Part shown: one piece after another, positions 1 to 10,870 of the stretch
Numbering within the stretch: position 1 is the first letter of the stretch
Layout of the letters: every line of letters starts with the position of its first letter
From: Oenanthe sinensis
Taxonomy: Eukaryota > Streptophyta > Magnoliopsida > Apiales > Apiaceae
Length of the DNA: 64,000 nt
Direction of reading: 5' to 3'
Assembly: GCA_028671895.1 (NCBI GenBank)
Contig: CM053801.1
Coordinates: forward strand, 15,971,375-16,035,374
Position numbers and translations under genes: made by a program
The notes under the pieces: generated by a model
Seen by the model: the letters and a program-made list of their open reading frames with translations, nothing else
Database searches by the model: none
What the model was told of the DNA's origin: nothing

Positions 1-62
1 ATTAATGACAGAGAGTTTCTAAAAAATCAAGATCAGTAAATCTCTATAAAGGATAAACTTAC

Positions 63-1488
63 ATCAGTATTTAGATTAGACACCAGAATGGTGCACCTGT
101 CGTTTGTCCCGGTTATACCAGGAGGCAGACCACCTCCAAAGGCAGCTGCAATTGCAGCAGCATTGTCCATCTACATGTAGAAAGACGTGACAATCAGTTA
201 GACAAACCCTGACAAGTTATTCATAATAAACATGTACCCGAGAGCAAGCACTTAGCAAACACTCAGACACAACATATCATTTATGTGTATCCATCCACCT
301 ATGATTGAAAACACTAATCCCAATTATGAAATTATATTTTTATGTACTATTTTTTCACATGTAATTAGTCATTCTAAAATGTTTAGTTTATTTAATTAAA
401 TAACTTTAACAAAAGAATTATAATTATAATTATTTGCTAGTTTATTAGAGTACATTAAAATTACTTTGTTAATAAAAATTCTCATAGAGAATAAACATAC
501 ATTTTTAAAACTAAATAAATAAATATATATATATATATATAATAGAGTAGAGTAAGGCTCAGTGAGGAACTCCTTATTTGAGTAACTGAGGAACCAATTC
601 CTATTTTATAAGAATTTGATTAACAAATAACTATAAAAGACTACAAAACATACAAAAAATCATAGAATACAAAAATTATTGCAAAACAAACAAAAAAATT
701 ACATAACATACAAAAAATATAGAACACAAAATTACAGAACACTATTCAACATTAGTGTTCTTCTGTAATTTGTATTCTATATTTTTATTGGACATTATGT
801 AAATTTTTTATTTATTTTGTGATTGATTTTTGTGTTCTGTAGATTTTTCTATGTTCTGCAATTTTTTCACGTGTTCTGTAATTATATTTGTTGTTGGTTC
901 CTCAGTATATAATTAAAAAATTACCCCCCATCCCAACCCATTAATATTCATGTCCACCCTGTAGGGGAAGGGAGGTAGGCAGAGGATTTGATATAGATTG
1001 TGCTTTGGATAGGAAGTGAATTTAAAAAACACTTCATACAAGTATGTGCCTCAAATGGTAGCAGGTATACCAGATACCTCGCTCCGGGTATGTCTTCTAG
1101 TGAATTTTATATAAAATGAACTTCTTATTTGAGTAACTGAGAAATTAATTCATATTTTATAAGAATTTGATTAACAAATAACTATAGAAGACTACAGAAC
1201 ATACAAAAAATCATAGAACACCAAAAATAATTGCAAAACAAATAAAAAATTACATAATATACAAAAAAATATAGAACACAAATTACAGAACACTAATGTT
1301 GAATAGTGTTCTGTAATTTTGTGTTCTATATTTTTTGTATGTTATGTAATTATTTTGTTTGTTTTGTGATTGTTTTTTGTGCTTTGTAGTTTTTTTTTAT
1401 GTTTAACAATTTTTTCATGTGTACTGTAATTATATTTGATGTTGGTTCCTCAGTTGCTCAAATAAGGAAGTTCCTCATTGAACCTAAG

Positions 1489-1523
<35 letters not shown>

Positions 1524-4500
1524 GACCGAAAAATATAAGACCGGAAGAGGGGGGGATATTAACCCCTACAGTATGATATAACATAAAAAAAGGATATGAA
1601 TAGACACCAAGAATTGCTACCACCTATTAAGCAGTCACTATAACATAGCTCATGTACATACACTGATGTGGAGCAAGGAACTAAAATAATAACAATAGCT
1701 GTAAAAGACTTATATGTGTATGAAATGCGGAACGTAACCTGTCGTATAAATGAGTGGCTTTCAAGAATGCTTAAGAAAGGACATTACTGGTTCCACTTAA
1801 TGCAGATCAAGTTAAGGCCATAGATTCATCACCATGAGTCCATTGCTTCGAAGAAGAGTTCATTATTTGCAGATAAAGTTTATTATTTGAGGATAGAGTT
1901 CATTGTATATTGTTTGTGAAGTTTGATTATAATAGATGAGCATATTATTAGGAATGTTTTACGCTATGTTGGTAGAGTGATAAAGGAGTTGTTTTCTCCA
2001 TTTAATCATGGTAGAGGCCTAGTATTAAGTAGATAATGCATAGATGTAACTTAAATATATTTAAAATTTAACTTGTTTCAGTTTTAGGCTTCTCCTACAC
2101 AAGGAGTATTAATTTCATTTGAATACTTAAGTATTTCGAGTATATTGAGAATATATCTGTAAATTTATTGTAGTTCTACTTCTACCAATTCTCTGTGAAG
2201 CACATATCAGGTATATACCCCCTTTATCCACTGTTCTTAACCATGCCCTACATTGTATACTAATTGTAAAAATAATATTCAGTTAAGCCTGCAGCAGCAG
2301 TAACTCCCAGGCTCCCATATAAACATCAGAGAAAGATCTTATAACATGATCAGAGCAATACCCACCTGGGGAAATCCAACTGGGGCAAGAAAGAGGCAAA
2401 TAAACAAAGTTAGAAAACAGCTGGAGTAGATTAAAACAGAAACAACACCAGTGCAACAAGAAAACTTAGTACCTGGTCTAACTCCAGAAGGTTGAAAGCC
2501 ATACACACCTCCTGCATCACCATAACCAGGCTAACACAAAGAAAAAAGACTTCATACATTTAGATGGTTCCAAATATATATGATATTGAATTAGGGAATA
2601 AACATACTTGTGAGGATCTGCCTCTCTGTTCTGAAGGAAGAGATGGATTTGTAAAATCCCTGATCATATATAAAGAAAAGCATGTCAATGACTTGATATA
2701 ATATCCCATCCGGAAATTCTAATTAGTAGGCCAAAAGACTTACCTTGATCTCTCATTATTGTAGTTCACTTGTAACTCATCAAGGCTGGAGCAAGAAGAA
2801 GTATAAATTGTATTTAATGACATCTAAATATGAGTAATATGTACACACACACACACACAGGCTATAGATGGTGCATGCACACACATGCCACATAATTGCT
2901 AAAAGGCTTGAAACCTACTTTGAGAACTGAATGTCCAGCTGACAGCACCCATCATATATATTACGGCCCTAAAAAAGAAATAATGTATCAAAATGTCTTC
3001 TAAAGAGCCAAATAAAGCCAAATTGCATAGTTTTGTTCACCATGGTATATGAAGTACAATACAAATTACATACTTGAAGAGAGTTTCTAGCAGTAACAGC
3101 ACTCGGCTTCAGTTGGAACTGAATTAAGGCTTGAAAACCTACACGACATATTAAGGAAAATGTGTTGGTAGAAACACCCTGATAAGGTTGTTGATAGCTC
3201 TTTGGACATAAATTGAAACAGATCCAACAAATGATCCCAGATTAAGGGAAACATGGACATTTCACATCTCAAACACAGATATAAAATTTATTTACATTAC
3301 AAAAATAAAGGTTGTAATATCCAGCTTTTTATATGCTAAACAATTTGAATAAGAAATCATGAGAAAGAGAGACGAAAAGAGGAGAAAACTTGAAGAAGGC
3401 TGACCAGCTGACTTCTGAAAAGTGACGATCTTCTCCACAAATCCATGAGGAGAAAACACTTGATGCAGCACTTCCACGGTTATAGGGTATAGCATGTGAT
3501 GGATTGTAACTAAGAGTATTCGATTAGGCTGTATATCCCAAGTCGTCCGACAGCATACCAACATATAGAGAGAAGAGAGAGAAGAGAAGAGAATGAATAG
3601 AGAAGAATAGATAGAAATGGAGAAAATAAATTAACATATCACATACCACGCTACATAAAAGACTAAAAGAATAAGAAAAATGGGAAGTACTTTGATCACT
3701 AGTGCATATAAAATTATGATTAGTTGCAGATGCATATATTGGTCGAAGGTAAATATGTTCATGTTCACCAACCAGTAATACACAAATTCGCTCATCATCA
3801 AATTACAAACCAAGATCTATGACATTAAAAACCATCTAAAGCCATTTCAATTTACTAAGGAACCGGAAAAATGGTCACAAGAGAAGAGCCACTAGAAGAC
3901 CTTAGATTGTTTAGCATGCAGTATTATAGTAATAGTTTCGATTTAGCATGGAATAAGAGAGAAGAATCGAAAAAAAACGAGCTTTGAAAGATCTTAGACA
4001 CCATCCAGCACGTAGCTATGCTGTAGTTATTTTAAAAGGGAAGACAACATATTTATATAAAACCAAACAGGAGATCATCTCCCTTGTCCATATCAAAAAC
4101 TCAAAGCATCCTTGCAACATTAGCATCAACTATTAACTACAAAATTTAGAAACTGCTGCCTCTGTCACTAGCACACAGGAGGTAAATAATGGCCATTCCC
4201 ATTTATGCTCTTCCACATCAGATTCTGGAATATAATTATATAGACATCTCATATGAAGATTTAATATCGTCTTACAAAAAACATCCTAATTTGCTTTCAG
4301 TTTTTTTCATGCAATTTAGGTGCATACTAGAAAGACTTGTAAATCGTATTTTTTAGTTTGTAAAAGAACAAAGAAATACAAACAAAAAACATGATACAAA
4401 TGTTATTTACAAGCATCTTTTATGCATCTTAAATTCCGCGAAAAAAAAACTAGGATGTTTCTGGTGGGACGGAGGGAGTAGTAGAAAAGGAAAGAGAAGA

Positions 4501-6906
4501 ATTTTTGCTACTTCAAAATAATTATATTCAAAACAGTGTCTGAGAATATATCAAGTATGAACTAATATCTCCATCCAAAAATTCTGACAGAATTTACAAG
4601 TTGCACCGAAGACCCAGTAAAATTACTGATCTTGAATTTAAAATTGCAGCACCTTAAGAAGTTAATGATGTTTACTAATCTTTATAACAGGTTTCATCTG
4701 ATAAAATCAAGGCATGGTCCTTCAAAATTAATATTATAGTTTTTATTTGTATTTCAGCCATAACTTCACTACTTTCCAAAAGCATCCAGTGACACCCCAG
4801 AACTCAATTTATTTCATGTACTCTACACAAGAACAAGATACTCAATATAATAGAGAATAGAAATATGGAATGCTAAGGATGACTACTTAAAATTTTAAAT
4901 GCCAAAAGTTAGTCCTCTGTTGTAACATAATAAACTAGTTTCATCAAGTTGATTTTTTGAAAATTTGAGAAATCAATACCAAGTTAAAACAGGTCACCGA
5001 CATTTTATCTTAACTAATGTAGCCAGCTTAGCAACATATTTTTCCAACACGAACTGGTAGATGCTTAATATTTGCACATAACTTGGGCGCCGACAAATTC
5101 ATTTAAGAACTACAAGAAACTGAGTTTAAGAGCATTGGATGATTAAGATTTGTACATAACTTGGGTACCAACAAATTCATTAAAGAACTACAAGAGTTTG
5201 AGAGCACTGGATTAAAAATTTTACATGCATAACGAAGAATCACACATCTTATTTTTTGGCAGAAACATAGGATTTCAGTGGAAGCATGTTATTTGTTTAT
5301 CCTCTATCCGACAATCCAGTATCCATAAGGCATCACAACCAAAAACACTATCAAATACTTCACCCATAAGCTATGTCAACATACATGTTCATTAAGAGCT
5401 CATCTATCGACACAGAATACTAACCTCGTCTGCTCGTCCTTGTGCATTTTGTTCCACAGTAGTTAGTTCTTGGTGTGATGAAAATTGAATGTAAACATTT
5501 CTTCCCCTGGACGTAACAGTCAGATATTGAGCAACCACTCAAGATATTCCACTCAAGATATTCCAAATGAAACAAGACATGCTCAGATACGCATGATAAA
5601 TAAAATAATTAAAGTGTCATTTTATAAAAAAATAAATGAAAATCATACCTTATGCTCGGCTGAACATTTGTGTAGAACTGTAATGCATTCACAGCTACAG
5701 TAACATCTTGCATTTGGAGAAGAGCCTGCATCCGAGGATACAAATGCACAAGTTCATGAATAAGTGCATTGCTTAAACCTACCTAGCGTTCTTTAAAAAC
5801 AGCTCCTTTCATATGACAGCAGAAAACATACCTGATTTTTTGCACGAAGCATCACCAGTTTGGTAATAACTCCAAAAGGTTGAAATAGCTGAAGCAAATC
5901 ATTCTGCAGAAACAATGTAAGCTACTCAAGGGGATAACAGTGTCTGACAAAACACACTTCAACACTACTGAGCTCAAACACAAAGCACTTTGTGACTTAG
6001 ACAGAAGTGCTTCCTATACCATCTCAATGTCTAAAATATCGTTCAGTATTCTTTTTTGCAAGGAAAGGCAATAAAGAATAACAACTCATCTAGCCATTTC
6101 TTTGAGAATGAAAGAACTTGAGTATGTTCTAAACAAGATTATATTTATGGTCTATGGCATACGTATATCACGCATCCATATATGCTCCAAGATTATGCAA
6201 GTATCCCTTTTTAGTTCATATTTCTTTACATCTTTGTTTATTAGTAGAAGTTATACTACGCAATTACGAGATACTATTTACTCATTAGACCGCATTTTTG
6301 GTGGCCAACCCAATTGAAAGAAAATTCACCTCCTCTATTCTAAATCCCATGGATAAAGAAAAACCGTTTCAACCTTATTTTGACGCAAATATGTTTTAAG
6401 ACCCGAGAGTTGGTCAAGGAAACAAGTCCCAAATCCTAACTTGACCCCACTATAGATATCGAAATAAACCTGGGGATGCCGGTGAACGTATTATAACATG
6501 TAAATCTGATAGTTTATCATACTTCCAGCCGACGAACGATAATAACTCCTTGATCAAGAGATGGACTCCTCCAAGGATTTTAATTTGATCGTTACTTGAT
6601 TTTTTTACTAAATCAACCATATTTATGACACCAAAAATTCTTTTTACAAAAAAACGACTATCGACTAAAAATGTGAACCACTATTAAATTAGACATTGAC
6701 TAATTGTCATAATTATTATCGACTACTTTATCTTCAAAATTTCTCAACAACAAACACTCAAGATACAAACTCTAAACAATGCAACTTCATATTACTTACA
6801 AAAGTTATAATAAAAACAGAAAAAACACTTAACTAAACGGAAAAATTACCTCCGAAATCTCATGGCCCACATTGCGGACATGGATGACTTTCGAAGGCTC
6901 TGCCAT
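63..6906 (-). CDS. PTB3: Polypyrimidine tract-binding protein homolog 3, partial (exons 1-12)
   Basis: RNA-binding protein of the PTB family, which regulates alternative splicing and mRNA handling in nucleus and cytoplasm. Twelve minus-strand coding exons were read: 6906-6850, 5903-5832, 5725-5649, 5506-5425, 3528-3405, 3138-3074, 2968-2919, 2785-2744, 2659-2608, 2530-2473, 2379-2366 and 170-63. All have GT-AG borders and their phases join without a stop into 267 codons. The start is the ATG at 6906 (MAEPSKVIHVRNVGHE). RRM1 covers about residues 5-80, RRM2 about 97-180 (NRILLVTIHHMLYPIT), and RRM3 begins after an alanine/glycine-rich linker (GGGLPPGITGTNDRCT) at about residue 258. The order and motifs match plant PTB3 (the Arabidopsis At1g43190 type) rather than PTB1/2. 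The rest of RRM3, RRM4 and the stop lie left of the window. Introns 4 and 11 are long (about 1.9 and 2.2 kb) and hold MITEs. Confidence 0.93.
554..905. repeat. Foldback MITE copy 1 in PTB3 intron 11
   Basis: A long imperfect palindrome. The left arm starts AGGCTCAGTGAGGAAC and reads through runs such as ACATACAAAAAAT to a centre at about 750; the right arm mirrors it and ends GGTTCCTCAGTA. The right terminus looks cut off relative to the left one. No transposase is present, so this is a non-autonomous element of unknown superfamily. Confidence 0.8.
1118..1489. repeat. Foldback MITE copy 2 in PTB3 intron 11
   Basis: Second copy of the same family as 554-905. Its central segment (ACACTAATGTTGAATAGTGT) is the reverse complement of the centre of copy 1, so the two copies lie in opposite orientation. 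Here the right terminus is complete (AGTTCCTCATTGAACCT) and the left one is cut. A (TA)n tract follows directly. Confidence 0.8.
1489..1520. repeat. (TA)n microsatellite
   Basis: About 15 TA units next to the right end of foldback copy 2, inside PTB3 intron 11. A shorter TA run sits at 525-540. Confidence 0.9.
4270..4480. repeat. Stowaway-like MITE in PTB3 intron 4
   Basis: The right end reads GGGACGGAGGGAGTA, the classical Stowaway terminal repeat (CTCCCTCCGTCCC on the other strand). ACATCCTA near 4280 and TAGGATGT near 4452 are the inner inverted repeats. The left outer terminus has eroded. Confidence 0.6.
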
Positions 6907-7290
6907 TTTCGAAAAAATAACCTATAGGGAAAAAAATTATTAGTAATTGGCCACCATCTAATCAACTAGTACCGGTCCATAGTTCAAAGTATTTAAATAA
7001 AACTCTGCCGAGTCCTCGACTCAGTGTGACAAAAAGGAAAAAAAAACACAAGTAAATCTCTCTCTCTCTCGGGATAAAGATATAGCATAAATCAATTTAA
7101 GTGTTCGCATCGATCGACAGAACGAGAGAGTTGAAATAGAAATAGCAAATATAGATATAAATATACGTATAGATATAGTACCTCCGGTGACGATGATTGT
7201 ATCCCCGGCGTGAATCGATTTTTATGTTCACTCTTTTATTTTCAGGTATTTAGGTCGTCCGGCGGCGCCAATTGAAATTGCTGCGTCATA
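6907..7290 (-). promoter_or_regulatory. PTB3 5' UTR exon, UTR intron and start region
   Basis: On the minus strand a possible non-coding exon ends with a GGAG|GTACTA donor at 7182. A CTATAG acceptor at 6923-6922 lies 15 bases before the ATG, which suggests a UTR intron of about 260 bases. A CT-rich leader and a TATATATATG run near 7290 may mark the promoter. This is inferred from splice consensus only. Confidence 0.45.
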
Positions 7291-7320
7291 TATATATCTC
7301 TATCTATCACTTGATTGCTA

Positions 7321-7526
7321 ACACCGTCTTTGACTTAGCTTATAATAAGTTACTTTTAAAAAAAAATTATTTTCATATTATTTTTTGAAAATTAATATTT
7401 ATTTTAGAAATTTAAGACCAAATCTTATTTTTAAATTTAAAAATAAGTTACTTATTTTCAGAAAAAATACATATATACCAACTTTTTCAGTTTATAAGCT
7501 GCTTATAAGTCCAGACAAACGGGGCC
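7321..7526. repeat. hAT-type MITE, copy A
   Basis: AT-rich element of about 205 bases upstream of PTB3, ending CTTATAAGTCCAGACAAACG. It shares most of its length, including AATTTAAGACCAAATCTTAT and ACATATATACCAA, with 23318-23525. The ends are diverged terminal inverted repeats of the type common in hAT MITEs. Confidence 0.7.
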
Positions 7527-9645
7527 ACTGTTTTGTGCCTCCCACACTACCGAATTTTTACTTTTTTCGGTTGTTTTCTAGTTTTAACTCTCTTTTTTTA
7601 CATGGACTTTTAACCTTATAATTTTAGAATTATAACGATTCTATCCTAATTTTATAATTAGATATAAATTAATATAAAATTAATTCAAAATTTAAATTTG
7701 AGTTTATTTAATATATATAAATAAATACTAGGATATAATTATAACCAGCATGTTATTTCTTGAAATCGTCATCTTATTTAACTCATTTTTTTTAATGAAT
7801 TGCTCTCTTATTAACTTTTCATATATAAATTCTAGTTCTCCTTTATAAGGAGTAAGATTAAGTTCAGATCAATGAATTAACATCAAAAGATAAATTCAAA
7901 TTTTGCTACATAAAGAGAATAGAAGAAATTTTGCTTCAAATTCAAAATTTCCAAGTTTGTCCGTTAACCTGACGAGGACGTCCATCTAATTATGTTGACT
8001 GTTTGTAACAGTCTACATCGATTTGATAAAGTGTGTTTAAGTCATTTATAAGTATAAGTCAACAAATAATATATACTAAAGTTGTTAACTCTTTTAGACT
8101 AACTTATGATAGGTTGTTAAATCTGATATGCATTTAACCGGGAGTTTGAGTTGTTATACATAGTCCATGTATATGCCCCGCAAGAAATCTCCCTTCGTCT
8201 TCTTGCTCCTCTGTAGGCTTAGATGGATACTCGTTACTGGGAACAAAATAGGGCAAATATGTGTTCTAGAATCATCGTATCTTTAATCACTTGACAATTC
8301 TTGCTAGAGTGATCAAAAGATAGACACGTCTTACATGTGTTATCACCAGTAAGATGGACAATAGAAACTTTTTCTTGGAAAATGCTAGATTGCCCAATCA
8401 CATTTCTTGGACAATTATGATTATCAAACGTTTATAGACTTGTAATAATATCATCCTTATTAAGCACGTAATTTTTAATTTCATTAAAGGTCAAATTAAC
8501 ATTTGAATCAAAGTAATCAAAACAACACTTATTTCTATGTAACGAATATTGATCAAAATTTCATTAGGAGGCTTAATACACATCATAGACTTGTATAGAG
8601 CATGTTCTAAATAATACGATAGCATATAATGACTCACAAAAAATTATCTAAAGATCTACGGTTGGAAGAAACCTTATTGAAACCTAAATTTTACTTTTTA
8701 TTACTTATTCATAAATAACTTTAATTTGGATAACATAAGATCCAACATGCACACTTAAATCATCATCATCATCATCTCGTACCATGTAGGCTTATGCAGA
8801 AGTCTCAAAGAAAGGATTGATCAATAAAGAATTACGCGTTTGAGAAAGAAGGGGTAGGAGAATAGAGAAAGAATGGGAGATACCCAGGGGACAGAGAATG
8901 GAAATAAGAAAAAAGAGGGTTAGAGAAGAAAATAAAGGAAGAGAGAGGGAGGGAGGGAGGTAAACACATTATCACGCATTTTTTAATGTGTTAATTTATT
9001 TTGTGCCTCGTTAATATATGCACGGCGTATCATTAATTAATAAAGTGCTATCTTTTTCAAGGGGAAGTATTATAAAGTTCAAAGATGTTCAATATCGGAA
9101 GAAATAAGATTACTAACTACATGTCTTGTAAAATTAATTATATGTTAAAATGATGCTCCCCCGTCTCATGCATTTATTTACATTTTAATTAGGTATAGGA
9201 GTTTAAAAAAATTATATAAAATAATGAGAAAAATTAAGAAATGTGGGTGAAGTATTTAAAACTAAATTATTTTTAAATTAATCAAATTATATTTATATTA
9301 TTTTTAAATTGAAAAAAAGGAACCTGAGATTGACTTGAGGAAAGTTTCTAGAATAATATGGTGTTTTAATATAAATTTTTAATAATAAATTTATAATTAT
9401 ATATAATATTTTAATATAAAATCAGGGAAATTATGTGATTTCGAAGTGAGTACCAATTTTATCTCATTACATCAAGTTGCGAATGAGATTAGATTCGGGT
9501 TTCGGATTTTGACTTGTCGCCCCTGCGCACTAACGAGACACCCACACTGCACACACCTTTTATTACACACACATATCAATATACATACAAGTATATAGAT
9601 ATAATATTTATAAAAATGAGATCATATTGGTGGTGAGGTTTGAGC
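7527..9645. other. Intergenic region between PTB3 and the RraA-like gene
   Basis: No gene recognised. Contains a (CAT)n run at 8759-8777, a strongly purine-rich tract at about 8841-8960 (AGAG/GGGAGG runs), and a Stowaway-like terminus at about 9152-9185 (CTCCCCCGTCTCATGCA) with no clear partner. A TATA-like stretch (TATAGATATAATATTTATAA) at about 9593-9612 lies only about 35 bases before the next start codon, so it may not be the working promoter. Confidence 0.6.
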
Positions 9646-10146
9646 ATGGCCTTAGTAACAACAGCTGAAGTGTGCGATGCAAACCCACAACTCATCGTGA
9701 GCGGCGAGCTCCGAGCCCTCCAACCCATCTTCCAGATCTACGGCCGCCGCCCAGTCTTCTGTGGGCCCGTCGTCACCCTCAAAGTCTTCGAAGACAACGT
9801 TCTTGTCCGTGAATTCCTCGAAGAGAAAGGCAACGGTCGTGTCCTTGTCGTCGACGGTGGGGCCAGCCAACGTTGTGCTATCTTAGGTGGCAATCCAGTT
9901 GTTCAGGCCCAAAACAATGGATGGGCTGGCATTATTGTTAATGGGTGTGTGAGAGATGCGGATGAAATCAATAGTTGTGACATTGGTGTTCGTGCCTTGG
10001 CTTCTCATCCTATGAAGGCTAGTAAGAAAGGGATTGGTGAGAAACATGTGCCTGTTATGATTGGTGGGACCAGGATTTTTGATGGGGAGTGGATTTATGC
10101 TGATACTGATGGGATTCTTGTTTCTAAAACTGAGTTGTCTGTTTAA
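9646..10146 (+). CDS. RraA-like / putative 4-hydroxy-4-methyl-2-oxoglutarate aldolase
   Basis: A 166-residue protein of the plant RraA-like family, annotated as 4-hydroxy-4-methyl-2-oxoglutarate aldolase (class II, metal-dependent) or as a regulator of ribonuclease activity A homolog; the plant role is poorly defined. The ATG at 9646 is used (MALVTTAEVCDANPQLI), matching the usual family N-terminus; a TTG six bases upstream is in frame but is not a likely plant start. The conserved core includes RVLVVDGG (about residues 66-73) and NNGWAGIIVNGCVRD (about 86-100), with the R-D-x-x-E/D signature at RDADE that binds substrate and metal. It ends KTELSV as in family members. The CDS is uninterrupted and full length. 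Neighbouring genes give no pathway context. Confidence 0.93.
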   Translation: MALVTTAEVCDANPQLIVSGELRALQPIFQIYGRRPVFCGPVVTLKVFEDNVLVREFLEEKGNGRVLVVDGGASQRCAILGGNPVVQAQNNGWAGIIVNGCVRDADEINSCDIGVRALASHPMKASKKGIGEKHVPVMIGGTRIFDGEWIYADTDGILVSKTELSV

Positions 10147-10224
10147 TTGATGAATCAATTTGGGTATGTTTGTGCTTTTTCTTTCTTGATTATGTTGTGA
10201 TTTGTAGAATCTTGATGGATTTAT

Positions 10225-10870
10225 AATTATTATGATATGATGGATGATGGGTTGTTATAATTTATGTGATCTTACCCTTTGTGGTGATATTGTGTCTACG
10301 ATCTGCTTTTTAAGCTTGTTAGATTTACCTAGTTTTCGATCCCTTTGTCGAATTATAAATTTATGATGATGATGGGTTGTTATAATCGATATGATCTAAC
10401 CGTTTTGTGTGATCTTTGGTTTAGTGATCTACTACTTTTTATAGTTCATTTCTTTTTGGTTTGATCTTTTGACTTATGTGGTATGGTTTAGATTTAGAAT
10501 AGATGATGAAAGGTGGATGCTTTATGACTTGCAAACTGAATATAGAATGATTTACAGAGTTGAGTTGTCTTCAGTTAAGTTGAGAAGTAGTTGTTGTAAT
10601 ATTAGATTCATTATTGTTGTTTCTTTTTAAAGAATGTTTATTTCTAGAATTGTAAGTTTGTGATGATGATTACTTGTTATGATAGATAATTAGATATTAT
10701 GTAACTGTTCTGGGACTCTTTTGATGATCTACTTTTTTAGTACTTTGTGATTATGTGTTTGTACTCTCTTGATTTATATGTTGTGTTTTTGTTTTTTTAA
10801 CAAATGATGAATGGTAACCTCTTTATAATTTGCAAACTGAATTTAGATATTTACGAAGTTTAGCTGTTTT
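10225..10870. repeat. Diverged tandem duplications downstream of the RraA-like gene
   Basis: The phrase GATGATGGGTTGTTATAAT recurs at about 10243 and 10369. A longer unit, from GATCTACT to TTGCAAACTGAATTTAGA, recurs about 295 bases apart (about 10430-10560 and 10730-10870). Identity is partial, so these are old local duplications in or just past the 3' UTR. Confidence 0.6.

Noticed and set aside
9640..9645. Upstream TTG as start of the RraA-like CDS
   Set aside because: Plant nuclear genes start at ATG; the ATG at 9646 gives the conserved family N-terminus.
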